Of a stretch of 46,208 nt of DNA, positions 8,714-16,060 are shown piece by piece; position 1 is the stretch's first letter, and each line of letters begins with the position of its first letter. The position numbers and the translations under genes were made by a program. The stretch spans positions 1 through 46,208 of the forward strand of contig NZ_PZKG01000027.1 in the NCBI RefSeq assembly GCF_003034985.1, written 5' to 3'. The stretch is from Cereibacter changlensis JA139 (GTDB taxonomy: Bacteria > Pseudomonadota > Alphaproteobacteria > Rhodobacterales > Rhodobacteraceae). The notes under the pieces are model-generated. The model was not told the origin of the DNA. It worked only from the letters and a program-made list of their open reading frames with translations, and made no database searches.

Positions 8714-9709
8714 TCAGAACGACGCGGCCGGGCAGGTGTTGTCGGTCATGTAGTCATGCACCTTGATCTCGCCCGACTTGATCTTGGCGGCAGCCTCGTC
8801 CACCGCGGCCTTCATCTCCGGGGTGATGAGGGCGGCGTTGTTGTCGTCCAGCGCATAGGCCACGCCGTCGTTCGACAGGTCGGCCATCGTGATGCCCGGT
8901 TCGACCGCCTCGCCCGCGGTGAAGGCGTCGAACACGGTGTTGTCGACGCGCTTGACCATCGAGGTCAGCACCTTGCCCGGGAACAGGTGGTTCTGGTTGC
9001 TGTCGACACCGATCGAGAGGATCCCCTCGTCCGCGGCCGCCTGCAGTACGCCCATGCCGGTGCCGCCCGCCGCGGCATAGATCACGTCCGCGCCCTGCGA
9101 TTTCTGCGACTTGGCCAGCTCGCCGCCCTTCACCGGGTCGTTCCACGCAGCCGGGGTGGTGCCGGTCATGTTCAGGATGACATTGGCCTCGGCCTTCACC
9201 GCCTTGACGCCCTGCGCATAGCCGCAGCCGAACTTGCGGATCAGCGGGATGTCCATGCCGCCGATGAAGCCGACCGTGTCGGTCTTCGAGGCCATCGCCG
9301 CCAGCATGCCGACGAGGTAGGAGCCCTGCTCCTCGGCGAAGACCACCGATTTCACGTTGGGCTGCTCCACCACCATGTCGATGATGACGAACTTGGTGTC
9401 CGGATAGTCCGGCGCGACCTGACCCAGCACGTCGCCGAAGGCGAAGCCGGTCATCACGATCGGGTTCGAGCCGGTCTCGGCCAGCCGGCGCAGCGCCTGC
9501 TCGCGCTGCGCTTCCGACTGCATCTCCAGCTCCTTGTAGGTGCCGCCGGTCTCGGTCACCCAGCGGCTGGCGCCACCGAAGGCGGCCTCGTTGAAGGACT
9601 TGTCGAATTTGCCGCCCAGATCGTAGATCAGCGCCGGCTCGGCGAGCGCCATGCCCGCGGTCAGCGCCAGCGTCGCCGCCCCGCCTGCAAGAGTTCTCGT
9701 CAGGGTCAT
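8714..9709 (-). CDS. BMP-family nucleoside-binding periplasmic protein
   Basis: The 331-residue protein has a cleavable signal peptide (MTLTRTLAGGAATLALTAGMALA) followed by ALIYDLGGKFDKSFNEAAFGG, the first strand and ligand loop of the BmpA/Med family. Later motifs IVMTGFAFGDVL, VVFAEEQGSYLVGMLAA and DVIYAAAGGTGMGVLQAA also match. It captures nucleosides in the periplasm for the ABC transporter encoded immediately downstream. There is no lipobox, so it is a free periplasmic protein. A GGGAGAG ribosome-binding site precedes the ATG. It is the first gene of the five-gene operon ending in the phosphorylase, behind a candidate promoter at 9784-9814. Confidence 0.93.
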   Translation of the reverse strand: MTLTRTLAGGAATLALTAGMALAEPALIYDLGGKFDKSFNEAAFGGASRWVTETGGTYKELEMQSEAQREQALRRLAETGSNPIVMTGFAFGDVLGQVAPDYPDTKFVIIDMVVEQPNVKSVVFAEEQGSYLVGMLAAMASKTDTVGFIGGMDIPLIRKFGCGYAQGVKAVKAEANVILNMTGTTPAAWNDPVKGGELAKSQKSQGADVIYAAAGGTGMGVLQAAADEGILSIGVDSNQNHLFPGKVLTSMVKRVDNTVFDAFTAGEAVEPGITMADLSNDGVAYALDDNNAALITPEMKAAVDEAAAKIKSGEIKVHDYMTDNTCPAASF

Positions 9710-9783
9710 AAAGCTCTCCCGGTTGTCGTTTTTTCCTGGCGACTGCCGGCGCCGGGGCCTCCGGCCGCCTCAGTCTTGGCGAT

Positions 9784-9814
9784 ACTGTAGGGCGGAAGCG
9801 GAGGAAACGGTCAA
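9784..9814 (-). promoter_or_regulatory. Candidate sigma-70 promoter of the nucleoside-uptake operon
   Basis: On the minus strand, TTGACC (9814-9809) is followed after 19 bases by TACAGT (9789-9784). This is a good -35 and a moderate -10 with a slightly long spacer, giving a leader of about 70 bases before the ATG at 9709. Nothing else in the 181-base gap (9710-9890) looks like a gene. No purine riboswitch fold is evident in the leader. Confidence 0.45.
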
Positions 9815-9890
9815 CAGATATTTGTGAGACGCTGCGGCGGAATTGACCTTCGGATCAAAGAACTGGCGCGGCCCCGCGGCTGCCGCAGCG

Positions 9891-10301
9891 TCAGATTGGC
9901 GCGCGGGAGAGCACCAGCGCATCGACCGGCCCCGTGGCCGTCGCGTAGTAGCCGCGCCGCCGTCCGGCCTGCCGGAACCCCGCCGCGTCATAGAGCGCCA
10001 GTGCCGCAAGATTGTCCGCCGCGACCTCGAGAAAGGCGCTCTCGGCCTGCCGCGCCCGGGCTTCGGTCAGAAAACCCGCCACCAGCCGCGCGCCGATCCC
10101 CTGCCGCCGCGCCTCGGGCGCCACGGCCAGCGTCAGCAGCTCCGCCTCGCCGGCGATGGCGCGGCCCATGAGAAAGCCCTGCGGCTCGGTCAGCAGGAAC
10201 ACCCCGGCGCCGTCCAGCAGCCCGGCGATCTCCGCCGCCGACCAAGGCCGCGGCACGGTGAACACCCGGCCATGCAGCGCCGCGAGGTCGTCAGGCGTCA
10301 C
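9891..10301 (-). CDS. rimI: Ribosomal-protein-alanine N-acetyltransferase (GNAT)
   Basis: The 136-residue GNAT enzyme would acetylate the N-terminal alanine of ribosomal protein S18, the role of RimI. The acetyl-CoA-binding motif A is LTLAVAPEARRQGIGARLVAGFL (R/Q-x-x-G-x-G/A near residues 80-92), followed by FLEVAADNLAALALYDAAGF with the conserved NxxAxxLY and GF segments. It overlaps the end of tsaB by four bases, and the tsaB-rimI pairing is a widespread arrangement that supports the name over a generic GNAT. It is the last gene of the nfu-tsaB-rimI run. Confidence 0.88.
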   Translation of the reverse strand: MTPDDLAALHGRVFTVPRPWSAAEIAGLLDGAGVFLLTEPQGFLMGRAIAGEAELLTLAVAPEARRQGIGARLVAGFLTEARARQAESAFLEVAADNLAALALYDAAGFRQAGRRRGYYATATGPVDALVLSRAPI

Positions 10302-10909
10302 GGCAGGATCACCGGCGGCGGGTCGGAGGGCGGCGCGGCATCGGCGCCGCGCAGGTAGAATGGCGCGGGCCGCGGCTGTTCGCTGCCGAGCCGCCCCAGC
10401 GCTACCCGGGCGATCGCCTCGGCCAGCGGATAGAGCGGCGCCAGCGCCCCGTCACCCGCGGCACTCCCCACGCGATGCGGCGCGCCGACCTCCAGCCCCT
10501 CCAGCACGGCCATCCGCGCCGGGGCGTCGCCGTCGCGCAGATAGACCTCGCCGCGCCTTGCATCCTCCATCACCGCGACCGGCTCCGGCAGCCCCAGCGC
10601 CAGCGCGTCGAAGCGCGTGACCCCGATCGCCGGAACGCCGAGCCCCAGCGCAAGCCCGCGCGCCGCCGCCACCGCGATCCGCACCCCGGTGAAGTTCCCC
10701 GGTCCCGTGCCCACCGCCAGCGCCGCCAGATCGCGCCAGCCCGCCCCGGCCTCGGCCAGGACCTCCTCCAGCAGGGGCATCAACCGTTCGGCCTGGCCCT
10801 TCTCCATCGGCTCCAGCCGCGAAGCGACCAGCCGCTTGCCCGACAGCAAAGCGGCCGCGCAATGTGCGGCCGATGTATCGAAGGCCAGGATCAGCGGATC
10901 AGGCCGCAA
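10298..10909 (-). CDS. tsaB: tRNA threonylcarbamoyladenosine biosynthesis protein TsaB
   Basis: The 203-residue actin-like ATPase-fold protein is the scaffold partner of TsaD in making t6A37 on ANN-decoding tRNAs. The family motifs are LAFDTSAAHCAAALL at the N-terminus and ALAVGTGPGNFTGVRIAVAAARGLALGL near residue 65, the conserved GPGxFTGxR signature. The acidic VAVMEDARRGEVYL matches the D-A-R-x-x-E-V-Y segment. Its ATG lies inside the end of nfu (11-base overlap) and its end overlaps rimI, so the three genes are co-translated. Length is slightly short but complete. Confidence 0.92.
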   Translation of the reverse strand: MRPDPLILAFDTSAAHCAAALLSGKRLVASRLEPMEKGQAERLMPLLEEVLAEAGAGWRDLAALAVGTGPGNFTGVRIAVAAARGLALGLGVPAIGVTRFDALALGLPEPVAVMEDARRGEVYLRDGDAPARMAVLEGLEVGAPHRVGSAAGDGALAPLYPLAEAIARVALGRLGSEQPRPAPFYLRGADAAPPSDPPPVILP

Positions 10910-11459
10910 CCGGACGCACTTCCAGCACTTCCGGGATATAATGCCGGAGCAGGTTCTCGATCCCCATCTTCAGCGTCAGTGTCGAGGAGGGGCAACCGGC
11001 GCAGGCGCCCTGCATGTGCAGGTAGACCACGCCGCGGTCGAAGCCGTGGAAGGTGATGTCGCCGCCGTCCTGCGCCACAGCGGGCCGCACGCGGGTGTCG
11101 AGCAGCTCCTTGATCTGGCGGATCACGTCGCTGTCCGGCCCTTCGGTCACCGCATGGCCCGAAGCCGCCTGCTCGCCCTCGATCACCGGGGCGCCCGACT
11201 GGTAATGCTCCATGATCGCGCCGAGGATCGACGGCTTGATGTGATCCCAGGCCACGTCCTCGGCCTTGGTCACGGTGACGAAATCGGTGCCGAAGAACAC
11301 GCCGCTTACCCCGCCGGTGGCGAAGATGCGGCGGGCCAGCGGCGAACTGCCCGCTGCTTCGGCCGAGGCGTAATCCGCCGTGCCCATCTCCAGCACGGTC
11401 TGGCCGGGCAGGAACTTCAGCGTGGCGGGGTTCGGCGTGGATTCGGTCTGGATGAACAT
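10899..11459 (-). CDS. nfu: NifU-family (Nfu) iron-sulfur carrier protein
   Basis: The 186-residue protein has an N-terminal Nfu_N domain (MFIQTESTPNPATLKFLPG, residues 1-19) and a C-terminal NifU domain with the cluster-binding CAGCPSS motif near residue 148. It would carry and deliver 4Fe-4S clusters to apo-enzymes in the cytoplasm. The start is the ATG at 11459, preceded by GGAGG and matching the conserved family N-terminus; an in-frame start further upstream overlaps the promoter and is not used. It heads the nfu-tsaB-rimI operon, linking Fe-S delivery and tRNA modification. Confidence 0.94.
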   Translation of the reverse strand: MFIQTESTPNPATLKFLPGQTVLEMGTADYASAEAAGSSPLARRIFATGGVSGVFFGTDFVTVTKAEDVAWDHIKPSILGAIMEHYQSGAPVIEGEQAASGHAVTEGPDSDVIRQIKELLDTRVRPAVAQDGGDITFHGFDRGVVYLHMQGACAGCPSSTLTLKMGIENLLRHYIPEVLEVRPVAA

Positions 11460-11484
11460 GGCAGGGCCTCCGGGGTCAGTCACC

Positions 11485-11513
11485 GATATGCGCCCGGCAG
11501 GGCCACATGTCAA
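11485..11513 (-). promoter_or_regulatory. Candidate promoter of nfu-tsaB-rimI
   Basis: On the minus strand a perfect TTGACA (11513-11508) is followed after exactly 17 bases by CATATC (11490-11485), giving a short leader to the ATG at 11459. The -35 flank is A/T-rich (CCAAATATTGACA), unlike the surrounding GC-rich DNA. No obvious FnrL or LexA-type operator is seen. Confidence 0.6.
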
Positions 11514-11565
11514 TATTTGGAACCGTTCTAAAGTGCCGCCGGGCCGGAAACCCCGCCCCCTGCCG

Positions 11566-11587
11566 CTTCTTCCTGGCCCAAATACTC
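11566..11587 (-). repeat. Dispersed intergenic element, copy 1 (GTATTT-N3-CCAGGAAGAA)
   Basis: Read on the minus strand, this is GAGTATTTGGGCCAGGAAG, continuing AAG. The plus-strand stretch 31308-31328 has the same GTATTT, a three-base variable part, then CCAGGAAGAA. Both follow a GGCGGG-rich stretch. The 164-base gap it occupies holds the nfu promoter and no gene. From memory, short elements of this kind are common between Rhodobacteraceae genes; their role is unknown to me. Confidence 0.5.
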
Positions 11588-11623
11588 ACTCACCCGCCGC
11601 CCCGGGCGACGCGAGCGGCCGGC

Positions 11624-12082
11624 TCAGGTGATCGCCTCCAGCCGCTCCTTCGACATCTCGCCCGGCACGATGGTGATCGGGATCGGCAGGTTGCCGGAGT
11701 TGCGGCTCATCTGCGTCACCAGCGGCCCGGGACCGGCCTTGTCGGTCCCCGCCCCCAGCACCAGCACGCCGATCGCCGGATCGTCGCGCACCTGCGCCAG
11801 GATCTCCTGCACCGGATCGCCCTCGCGGATCACCAGCTCGGGGTCGATCCCCTGCCGGTCTCGCATCCATTTGGCGAAGACCTCGAAATGTGCCTCGATG
11901 CGCTCGCGCGCCTCGGTCCGCATCAGGTCCGACACTCCCATCCAGTGCTGGTATTCCTCCGGCGGGATGATCGACAGGATCTGCACCCCCGCGCCGGTAT
12001 GCGCCGCCCGCAGCGCGGCAAAGCGCATGGCGTTCAGGCACTCCCGGCTGTCATCCAGCACGACCAGAAACTTGCGCATCAT
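11624..12082 (-). CDS. Universal stress protein (UspA domain)
   Basis: The 152-residue single-domain Usp protein begins MRKFLVVLDDSRECLNAMRFA, the first strand and conserved Asp of the fold. The C-terminal loop reads LVLGAGTDKAGPGP and does not keep the full G-2x-G-9x-G(S/T) ATP-binding pattern, so nucleotide binding is uncertain. Two adjacent ATG codons follow an AGGGGGA ribosome-binding site; either could be used. The gene lies between ilvE and nfu on the same strand and has its own candidate promoter overlapped by a perfect inverted repeat (12096-12121). Its function is a general stress role known only for the family. Confidence 0.88.
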   Translation of the reverse strand: MMRKFLVVLDDSRECLNAMRFAALRAAHTGAGVQILSIIPPEEYQHWMGVSDLMRTEARERIEAHFEVFAKWMRDRQGIDPELVIREGDPVQEILAQVRDDPAIGVLVLGAGTDKAGPGPLVTQMSRNSGNLPIPITIVPGEMSKERLEAIT

Positions 12083-12095
12083 CTTCCCCCTGTGA

Positions 12096-12121
12096 CCGCC
12101 GGATCATGGCCGATCCGGCGG
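12096..12121. promoter_or_regulatory. Perfect 10-bp inverted repeat between ilvE and usp
   Basis: CCGCCGGATC (12096-12105) and GATCCGGCGG (12112-12121) are fully complementary around a six-base centre. No T-run follows on either strand, so it is not a standard intrinsic terminator. On the minus strand it ends shortly before the usp ribosome-binding site and covers the candidate -10. It could be an operator, an mRNA hairpin at the 3' end of ilvE, or both. Confidence 0.6.
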
Positions 12122-12132
12122 GATGATGGCAA
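12103..12132 (-). promoter_or_regulatory. Candidate usp promoter
   Basis: On the minus strand, TTGCCA (12132-12127) is followed after 18 bases by CATGAT (12108-12103), a four-of-six -10. The inverted repeat 12096-12121 overlaps the spacer and -10, so a bound protein there would block transcription. Confidence 0.4.
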
Positions 12133-12136
12133 GCGC

Positions 12137-13000
12137 TCAGCGCGCCGAATGCGCCCAGTCCATGTAGAGCGAGCGCGCCTGCCGCGTGATCGGGCCGACC
12201 TGATAGCTGGTGTCGTCGAAGGCGGTGACCGGCATCACCTTGGAGAAGTTGCCAGACAGGAACACCTCGTCCGCCGCGTGGAAGTCGTCGAAGGTCAGCA
12301 CCGCCTCCACCACGTCGACCCCGTCAGCCCGCAGGTTGGCGATGTGGCGCGCACGGGTGATGCCCGACAGGAAGGTGCCGTTGGCGATCGGGGTGAAGAC
12401 CACGCCGTCCTTCGCCATGAAGACGTTGGCGGTCGCGGTCTCGGCCACATTGCCCATGGCGTCGGCCGCCAGCGCGTTGCCGAAGCCCTTGGATTTCGCC
12501 TCGACCAGCATCCGCGCGTTGTTCGGGTAGAGGCAACCGGCTTTGGCGTTGCAGACATTGTCCTCCAGCACCGGGCGGCGGAAGCGGGTGCGGGTGAGGG
12601 TGGTCGTGGCCTCGGCCGAGGGCATCGGCACCTCCTCGAGGCAGAGCGCGAAGCCGGTGGAGCCTTCCTTCGGCGCAACGCCCAGATCCGAGCCGTCCAG
12701 CGCCCAGTACATCGGCCGGATATAGACCGCCTGTCCCGGCCCGTAGGCCTTCAGCCCCTCCAGCGCGAGGCCGACCATCTCTTCGGTTCCCACGGTCGGC
12801 GTGATCATCAGCGCCTCGGCGCTGCGGTTCACCCGGGCGCAGTGCAGCTCGAGGTCCGGGGCGACGCCGTCGAACTGGCGCGCGCCGTCGAACACCGACG
12901 AGCCCTGCCAGATCCCGTGATCGGCGGCGCGCATCACCGCCACGTCGCCCTCATGCCATTTGCCCTCGAAGAAGGTGCGGATGTTCTTGCCGAATGCCAT
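12137..13000 (-). CDS. ilvE: Branched-chain amino acid aminotransferase (class IV PLP enzyme)
   Basis: The 287-residue class IV PLP-dependent aminotransferase would make Leu, Ile and Val from their 2-oxo acids. VCNAKAGCLYPNNARMLVEA contains the probable PLP-binding lysine, NVAETATANVFMAKDGVVFTP carries the conserved Glu-Thr-Asn, and GTFLSGITRARHI is the phosphate-binding loop region. The start is the ATG at 13000 (MAFGKNIRTFF), with GGGAGAG upstream; an open frame extending further upstream is non-coding in character. It resembles the shorter alphaproteobacterial branched-chain aminotransferases. D-amino-acid transaminase is a weaker alternative. Confidence 0.88.
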   Translation of the reverse strand: MAFGKNIRTFFEGKWHEGDVAVMRAADHGIWQGSSVFDGARQFDGVAPDLELHCARVNRSAEALMITPTVGTEEMVGLALEGLKAYGPGQAVYIRPMYWALDGSDLGVAPKEGSTGFALCLEEVPMPSAEATTTLTRTRFRRPVLEDNVCNAKAGCLYPNNARMLVEAKSKGFGNALAADAMGNVAETATANVFMAKDGVVFTPIANGTFLSGITRARHIANLRADGVDVVEAVLTFDDFHAADEVFLSGNFSKVMPVTAFDDTSYQVGPITRQARSLYMDWAHSAR

Positions 13001-13026
13001 GCTGGCTCTCCCTTGCTTGTGGCGGC

Positions 13027-13055
13027 ACTTAACCACCAGCCAGCGGCGGGGTCCA
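13027..13055 (-). promoter_or_regulatory. Candidate ilvE promoter
   Basis: On the minus strand, TGGACC (13055-13050) is followed after 17 bases by TTAAGT (13032-13027), just upstream of the ilvE ribosome-binding site. The match is moderate and the call is tentative. The 341-base gap 13001-13341 holds this promoter, the hairpin at 13079-13108 and no gene I can recognise. Confidence 0.35.
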
Positions 13056-13078
13056 GCCGGGGAGGCGCGTCCGAGGCT

Positions 13079-13108
13079 CCCCCGGACCCGTGCTGGTGGG
13101 TCCGGGGG
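13079..13108. repeat. Strong 11-bp stem-loop in the ilvE/13342 intergenic region
   Basis: CCCCCGGACCC (13079-13089) pairs perfectly with GGGTCCGGGGG (13098-13108) around an eight-base loop. No U-tract follows on either strand. It lies upstream of the ilvE promoter and about 230 bases before the L,D-transpeptidase-like gene. Role unknown; part of a small RNA or a Rho-dependent end hairpin are possibilities. Confidence 0.5.
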
Positions 13109-13341
13109 CGATCCGGGCAGGCGAAGGTCGGGGGGACGATCTGGCCCGGAGCGGCGATGGGTCGCGCACCTTATGTCGCAGAGCATTGAATCCGCCGCGT
13201 GACATGGGCTCTGTGACGCAGGCGGAAATCCCCCGCGCACAGTATCGTGACTTGTCAGCGATCTTCCGGCGCGGCCACTCTCGATGCAGCCGCCACGGCA
13301 TTCAGGATGGCGGAAATGGCAGAGATCAGAGCAGGTTATTC

Positions 13342-13863
13342 ATGAAACGGCGCGGTATCCTCTCGATGGCGGCGGCGGCCCTCGCGGGCCTGGCCCTCGC
13401 CCCTCCGGCAACCATGGCTGCGACCCCCGGGGCGATGCCGGCCCCGGCGGCTTGGCAGGCGCATTTCGCAGCGCTGGACCACGGGGCGATTCTCGCCGAC
13501 CGCGCGGCGCAGGTGGTGCATTTCTGGTCGCCGCAGGGCGAGGTCTACCGGCTTTATCCGCTGCTGGCGGGGCAGGGGCTGCGCTCCGGCGAGACCCGGG
13601 TGATCCGCAAGATCGAGGGGCCGACCTGGCGGCCCTCCAGCCGGATGCGGTCGCGCGACCCGCGCCTGCCGGCGCTGGTGCCGCCGGGGCCGGGCAATCC
13701 GCTGGGCAGCCATGCGCTGTATCTGGCGGTGGAGGGGCTGCGGATCCATGGCGTGGCCGAAGATCCGCAGGCCCGAGCCGACGAGAGCATCGCCTTGGCC
13801 AACGCCCATATCGCCGAGCTCTTCGGGCTGGTTCGGGTCGGCGCGCCGGTGCGGCTGATCTAG
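13342..13863 (+). CDS. L,D-transpeptidase-like (YkuD fold) protein lacking the catalytic cysteine
   Basis: The 173-residue exported protein has a Tat-like signal (MKRRGILSMAAAALAGLALA, RR near the N-terminus). The YkuD signatures are present: PALVPPGPGNPLGSHALYL near residue 115 and LRIHG near residue 134. The catalytic stretch, normally S-x-G-C-I-R-L-x-N, reads ADESIALAN, so Cys is replaced by Ser, Arg by Ala and Gly by Glu. The stretch from IHG to the former Cys is a few residues short. It is therefore probably not a peptidoglycan transpeptidase and may bind peptidoglycan or a partner. The start is the ATG just before the signal peptide, with a weak GCAGG site; upstream in-frame codons are not convincing. 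Confidence 0.75.
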   Translation: MKRRGILSMAAAALAGLALAPPATMAATPGAMPAPAAWQAHFAALDHGAILADRAAQVVHFWSPQGEVYRLYPLLAGQGLRSGETRVIRKIEGPTWRPSSRMRSRDPRLPALVPPGPGNPLGSHALYLAVEGLRIHGVAEDPQARADESIALANAHIAELFGLVRVGAPVRLI

Positions 13864-13872
13864 GCCAATTTT

Positions 13873-14880
13873 CTAGGCCAGCCGGCGCAACAGCCGGAGC
13901 GAGACGCTCTGCACCATGCCCGCCAGCACGGAAGCGAGCGACAAGAGCAGCCCGGCCAGCGACGCCGCCAGCTGCCACATGACCTCGGACCCGCGGATGG
14001 TGGCGCGCAGGAAGCGGGCCTTGCCCAGCACCTCCATCCAACCCACGGTGCGCGGCCCCAGCGCCTCGGCGGCATTGGCCAGCCGGCGGGCGTCGGTGGC
14101 GTCGTCGACATAGCGCAGCAGGTGCAGCGTCTGTCCCGGCGGCAGGGCGGTTCCCATGCGCTGCACGCCCTGCATCACCTCGGCCAGCGGGCGCACCTCC
14201 GCCTGCCGCACCAGCCGCGAGAGGTCGTCGGTGGAGCGCGCCGCGGGCAGCGCGGCCCAGTCGACGCCCCGGCGCAGCGTGTCGTCCATCAGCCCGACCA
14301 GCCGGGGCGAGAGAAGCCGCATCCTGCGCGCGATCCGCGTCATGCCCGCGCCGAGCTTCAGCGTCATCGTCGTCCCGCCGCTGGCGACCACCGCCGCCGT
14401 CGCCGTCAGCCCGACGGCGGAGAGCGCCAGATCCAGCTGGTCCACCTCGACCCCGGTCATGTAATTCCAGCCGGCGCGGCCGATCCCCATCACGTCGCCG
14501 GCGCTGGTCAGCACCATCGGCGCCTGACAGAGCAGCTCGGCCGACAGCGCGCATTGCGCCGGATCGATGGCACAGCGGGCGCAGGAGTCGGCCATGGCCA
14601 GCAGGCTGGTGTCCTCGGCCCTCAGCGCCGCGATCCGGTCGGTCAGTTGCACCGGCAGCGGCAGGGCGCGCTCCTCGGCCACCTCCAGCAGCGCGTCGAT
14701 CACCACCCAGTTTCGCGGATCGTCATGCAGCGCCAGGCGCAGCTTCTCGGTCAGCGCCTCGGGCGTGGCATGCGTCGCCATCAGCCGCTCGGTCGCCGCC
14801 TCGATCCCCGCCGCGCCGCGATCCACGAAGGGCCGCAGCGCGGGGTCACGGGCGATCTGCATGCCCGTGAGCAGCGTCAT
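13873..14880 (-). CDS. Conserved membrane-anchored protein of unknown function
   Basis: The protein has 335 residues from the first ATG. Visible features are a mainly helical body, a cysteine cluster CARCAIDPAQCALSAELLC near residues 98-116, glycine-rich small hydrophobic helices around 140-165 and a C-terminal membrane helix (MWQLAASLAGLLLSLASVLAGMV, about residues 300-322). I do not recognise a characterised family. The reading frame continues upstream for 19 more codons to the trpS stop and encodes [19 protein letters not shown], a credible membrane anchor, but without ATG, GTG or TTG. The true start is therefore uncertain. It follows trpS on the same strand. Confidence 0.7.
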   Translation of the reverse strand: MTLLTGMQIARDPALRPFVDRGAAGIEAATERLMATHATPEALTEKLRLALHDDPRNWVVIDALLEVAEERALPLPVQLTDRIAALRAEDTSLLAMADSCARCAIDPAQCALSAELLCQAPMVLTSAGDVMGIGRAGWNYMTGVEVDQLDLALSAVGLTATAAVVASGGTTMTLKLGAGMTRIARRMRLLSPRLVGLMDDTLRRGVDWAALPAARSTDDLSRLVRQAEVRPLAEVMQGVQRMGTALPPGQTLHLLRYVDDATDARRLANAAEALGPRTVGWMEVLGKARFLRATIRGSEVMWQLAASLAGLLLSLASVLAGMVQSVSLRLLRRLA

Positions 14881-14933
14881 CGCCAGCGACGCCGCCAGAA
14901 GCAGCGTCAGACCGGCGCGCGCCGCGCGGCGGA

Positions 14934-15977
14934 TCAGCGGCGTCGCGATCGGATCATGCCCACGATCCCGTAGACATCCTCCAGAATGGGCCGGGCGACC
15001 GCCTCGGCCCGGTCGGCCCCGTCGCCGAGGATGCGGTCGATCTCGGCGGGGTCCTGCATCAGCCGGGTCATCTCGGTGGTGATCGGCGACAGATGCGCCA
15101 CCGCCAGATCGGCCAGCGCCGGCTTGAAGCTGCCGAAGGGCGCGCCCGCATGTTCGGCCATCACCGCCTCGGGGGTGATCCCGGCGAGGGCGGCATAGAT
15201 GTTCACGAGGTTGCGCGCCTCGGGCCGGTCCTTCAGACCTTCGACCGTCTCGGGCAGGGGCTCGGGGTCGGTCTTGGCCTTCTTGATCTTCTTGGCGATG
15301 GTGTCGGCGTCATCGGTCAGGTTGATGCGCGACTGGTCCGAGGGATCGGATTTCGACATCTTCTTGGTGCCGTCGCGCAGGCTCATCACCCGTGTCGCCG
15401 CGCCCTCGATCATCGGCTCGGTGATCGGGAAGAAGTTCACGCCGTAATCGTTGTTGAACTTCGCCGCGATGTCGCGCGTCAGCTCCAGATGCTGTTTCTG
15501 ATCCTCGCCCACCGGCACATGCGTCGCCTTGTAGGCAAGGATATCCGCCGCCATCAGCGCCGGATAGGCAAAGAGCCCCAGAGAGGCGTTCTCGGAGTTC
15601 TTGCCCGCCTTGTCCTTCCACTGGGTCATGCGGCCCATCCAGCCCATCCGCGCCACGCAGTTCAGGATCCAGGCGAGTTCGGCATGGGCCGAGACCTGGC
15701 TCTGGTTGAACAGCACCGAGCGCTTCGGATCGACGCCCGAGGCGATGAAGCCCGCCGCCGCCTCGCGCGTCTGCTGGCGCAGCTTTTCCGGGTCCTGCCA
15801 GACGGTGATCGCATGCATGTCCACGAGGCAGTAGACCGTCTCGATCCCGTCGTTCTGCTTCTCGGCGAAGCGCTTCAGCGCGCCAAGATAGTTGCCAAGC
15901 GTCAACCCGCCCGAAGGCTGGATGCCGGAGAAGATGCGGGTCGGGAAAGCCTGAGGCGTTTGGACCGGCTCGGCCAT
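14934..15977 (-). CDS. trpS: Tryptophanyl-tRNA synthetase
   Basis: The 347-residue class I aminoacyl-tRNA synthetase charges tRNA-Trp. The N-terminal [19 protein letters not shown] (from residue 17) contains the HIGH-equivalent TLGN, and [11 protein letters not shown] near residue 203 is the KMSKS loop. The central [29 protein letters not shown] is the Trp- and ATP-binding region of bacterial TrpRS. Length is normal and all signatures are intact. A good candidate promoter lies in the 83-base divergent region shared with the rhomboid-like gene. The downstream unknown gene begins at or just after its stop. Confidence 0.97.
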   Translation of the reverse strand: MAEPVQTPQAFPTRIFSGIQPSGGLTLGNYLGALKRFAEKQNDGIETVYCLVDMHAITVWQDPEKLRQQTREAAAGFIASGVDPKRSVLFNQSQVSAHAELAWILNCVARMGWMGRMTQWKDKAGKNSENASLGLFAYPALMAADILAYKATHVPVGEDQKQHLELTRDIAAKFNNDYGVNFFPITEPMIEGAATRVMSLRDGTKKMSKSDPSDQSRINLTDDADTIAKKIKKAKTDPEPLPETVEGLKDRPEARNLVNIYAALAGITPEAVMAEHAGAPFGSFKPALADLAVAHLSPITTEMTRLMQDPAEIDRILGDGADRAEAVARPILEDVYGIVGMIRSRRR

Positions 15978-16010
15978 GGGGATGCTCCGTCTGGAAAAGG
16001 GTTCGGTTTC

Positions 16011-16039
16011 GGCTTATCGCTGGGGGGAAGGCCCGTCAA
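16011..16039 (-). promoter_or_regulatory. Candidate trpS promoter
   Basis: On the minus strand, TTGACG (16039-16034) is followed after 17 bases by TAAGCC (16016-16011), with the trpS ATG at 15977. The -35 and the spacing are good. No Trp-rich leader peptide is seen in the short leader. Confidence 0.55.
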
Positions 16040-16060
16040 TCAACTGGGCATGAGGCAAGA

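Noticed and set aside
9710-9890. Purine riboswitch before the nucleoside operon
   Set aside because: The leader lacks the three-helix purine aptamer with its conserved loop sequences; only promoter-like boxes are seen.
13001-13341. Remnant of a regulator gene between ilvE and the L,D-transpeptidase-like gene
   Set aside because: No helix-turn-helix or other coding signature appears in any frame; only a promoter-like pair and one hairpin are visible.
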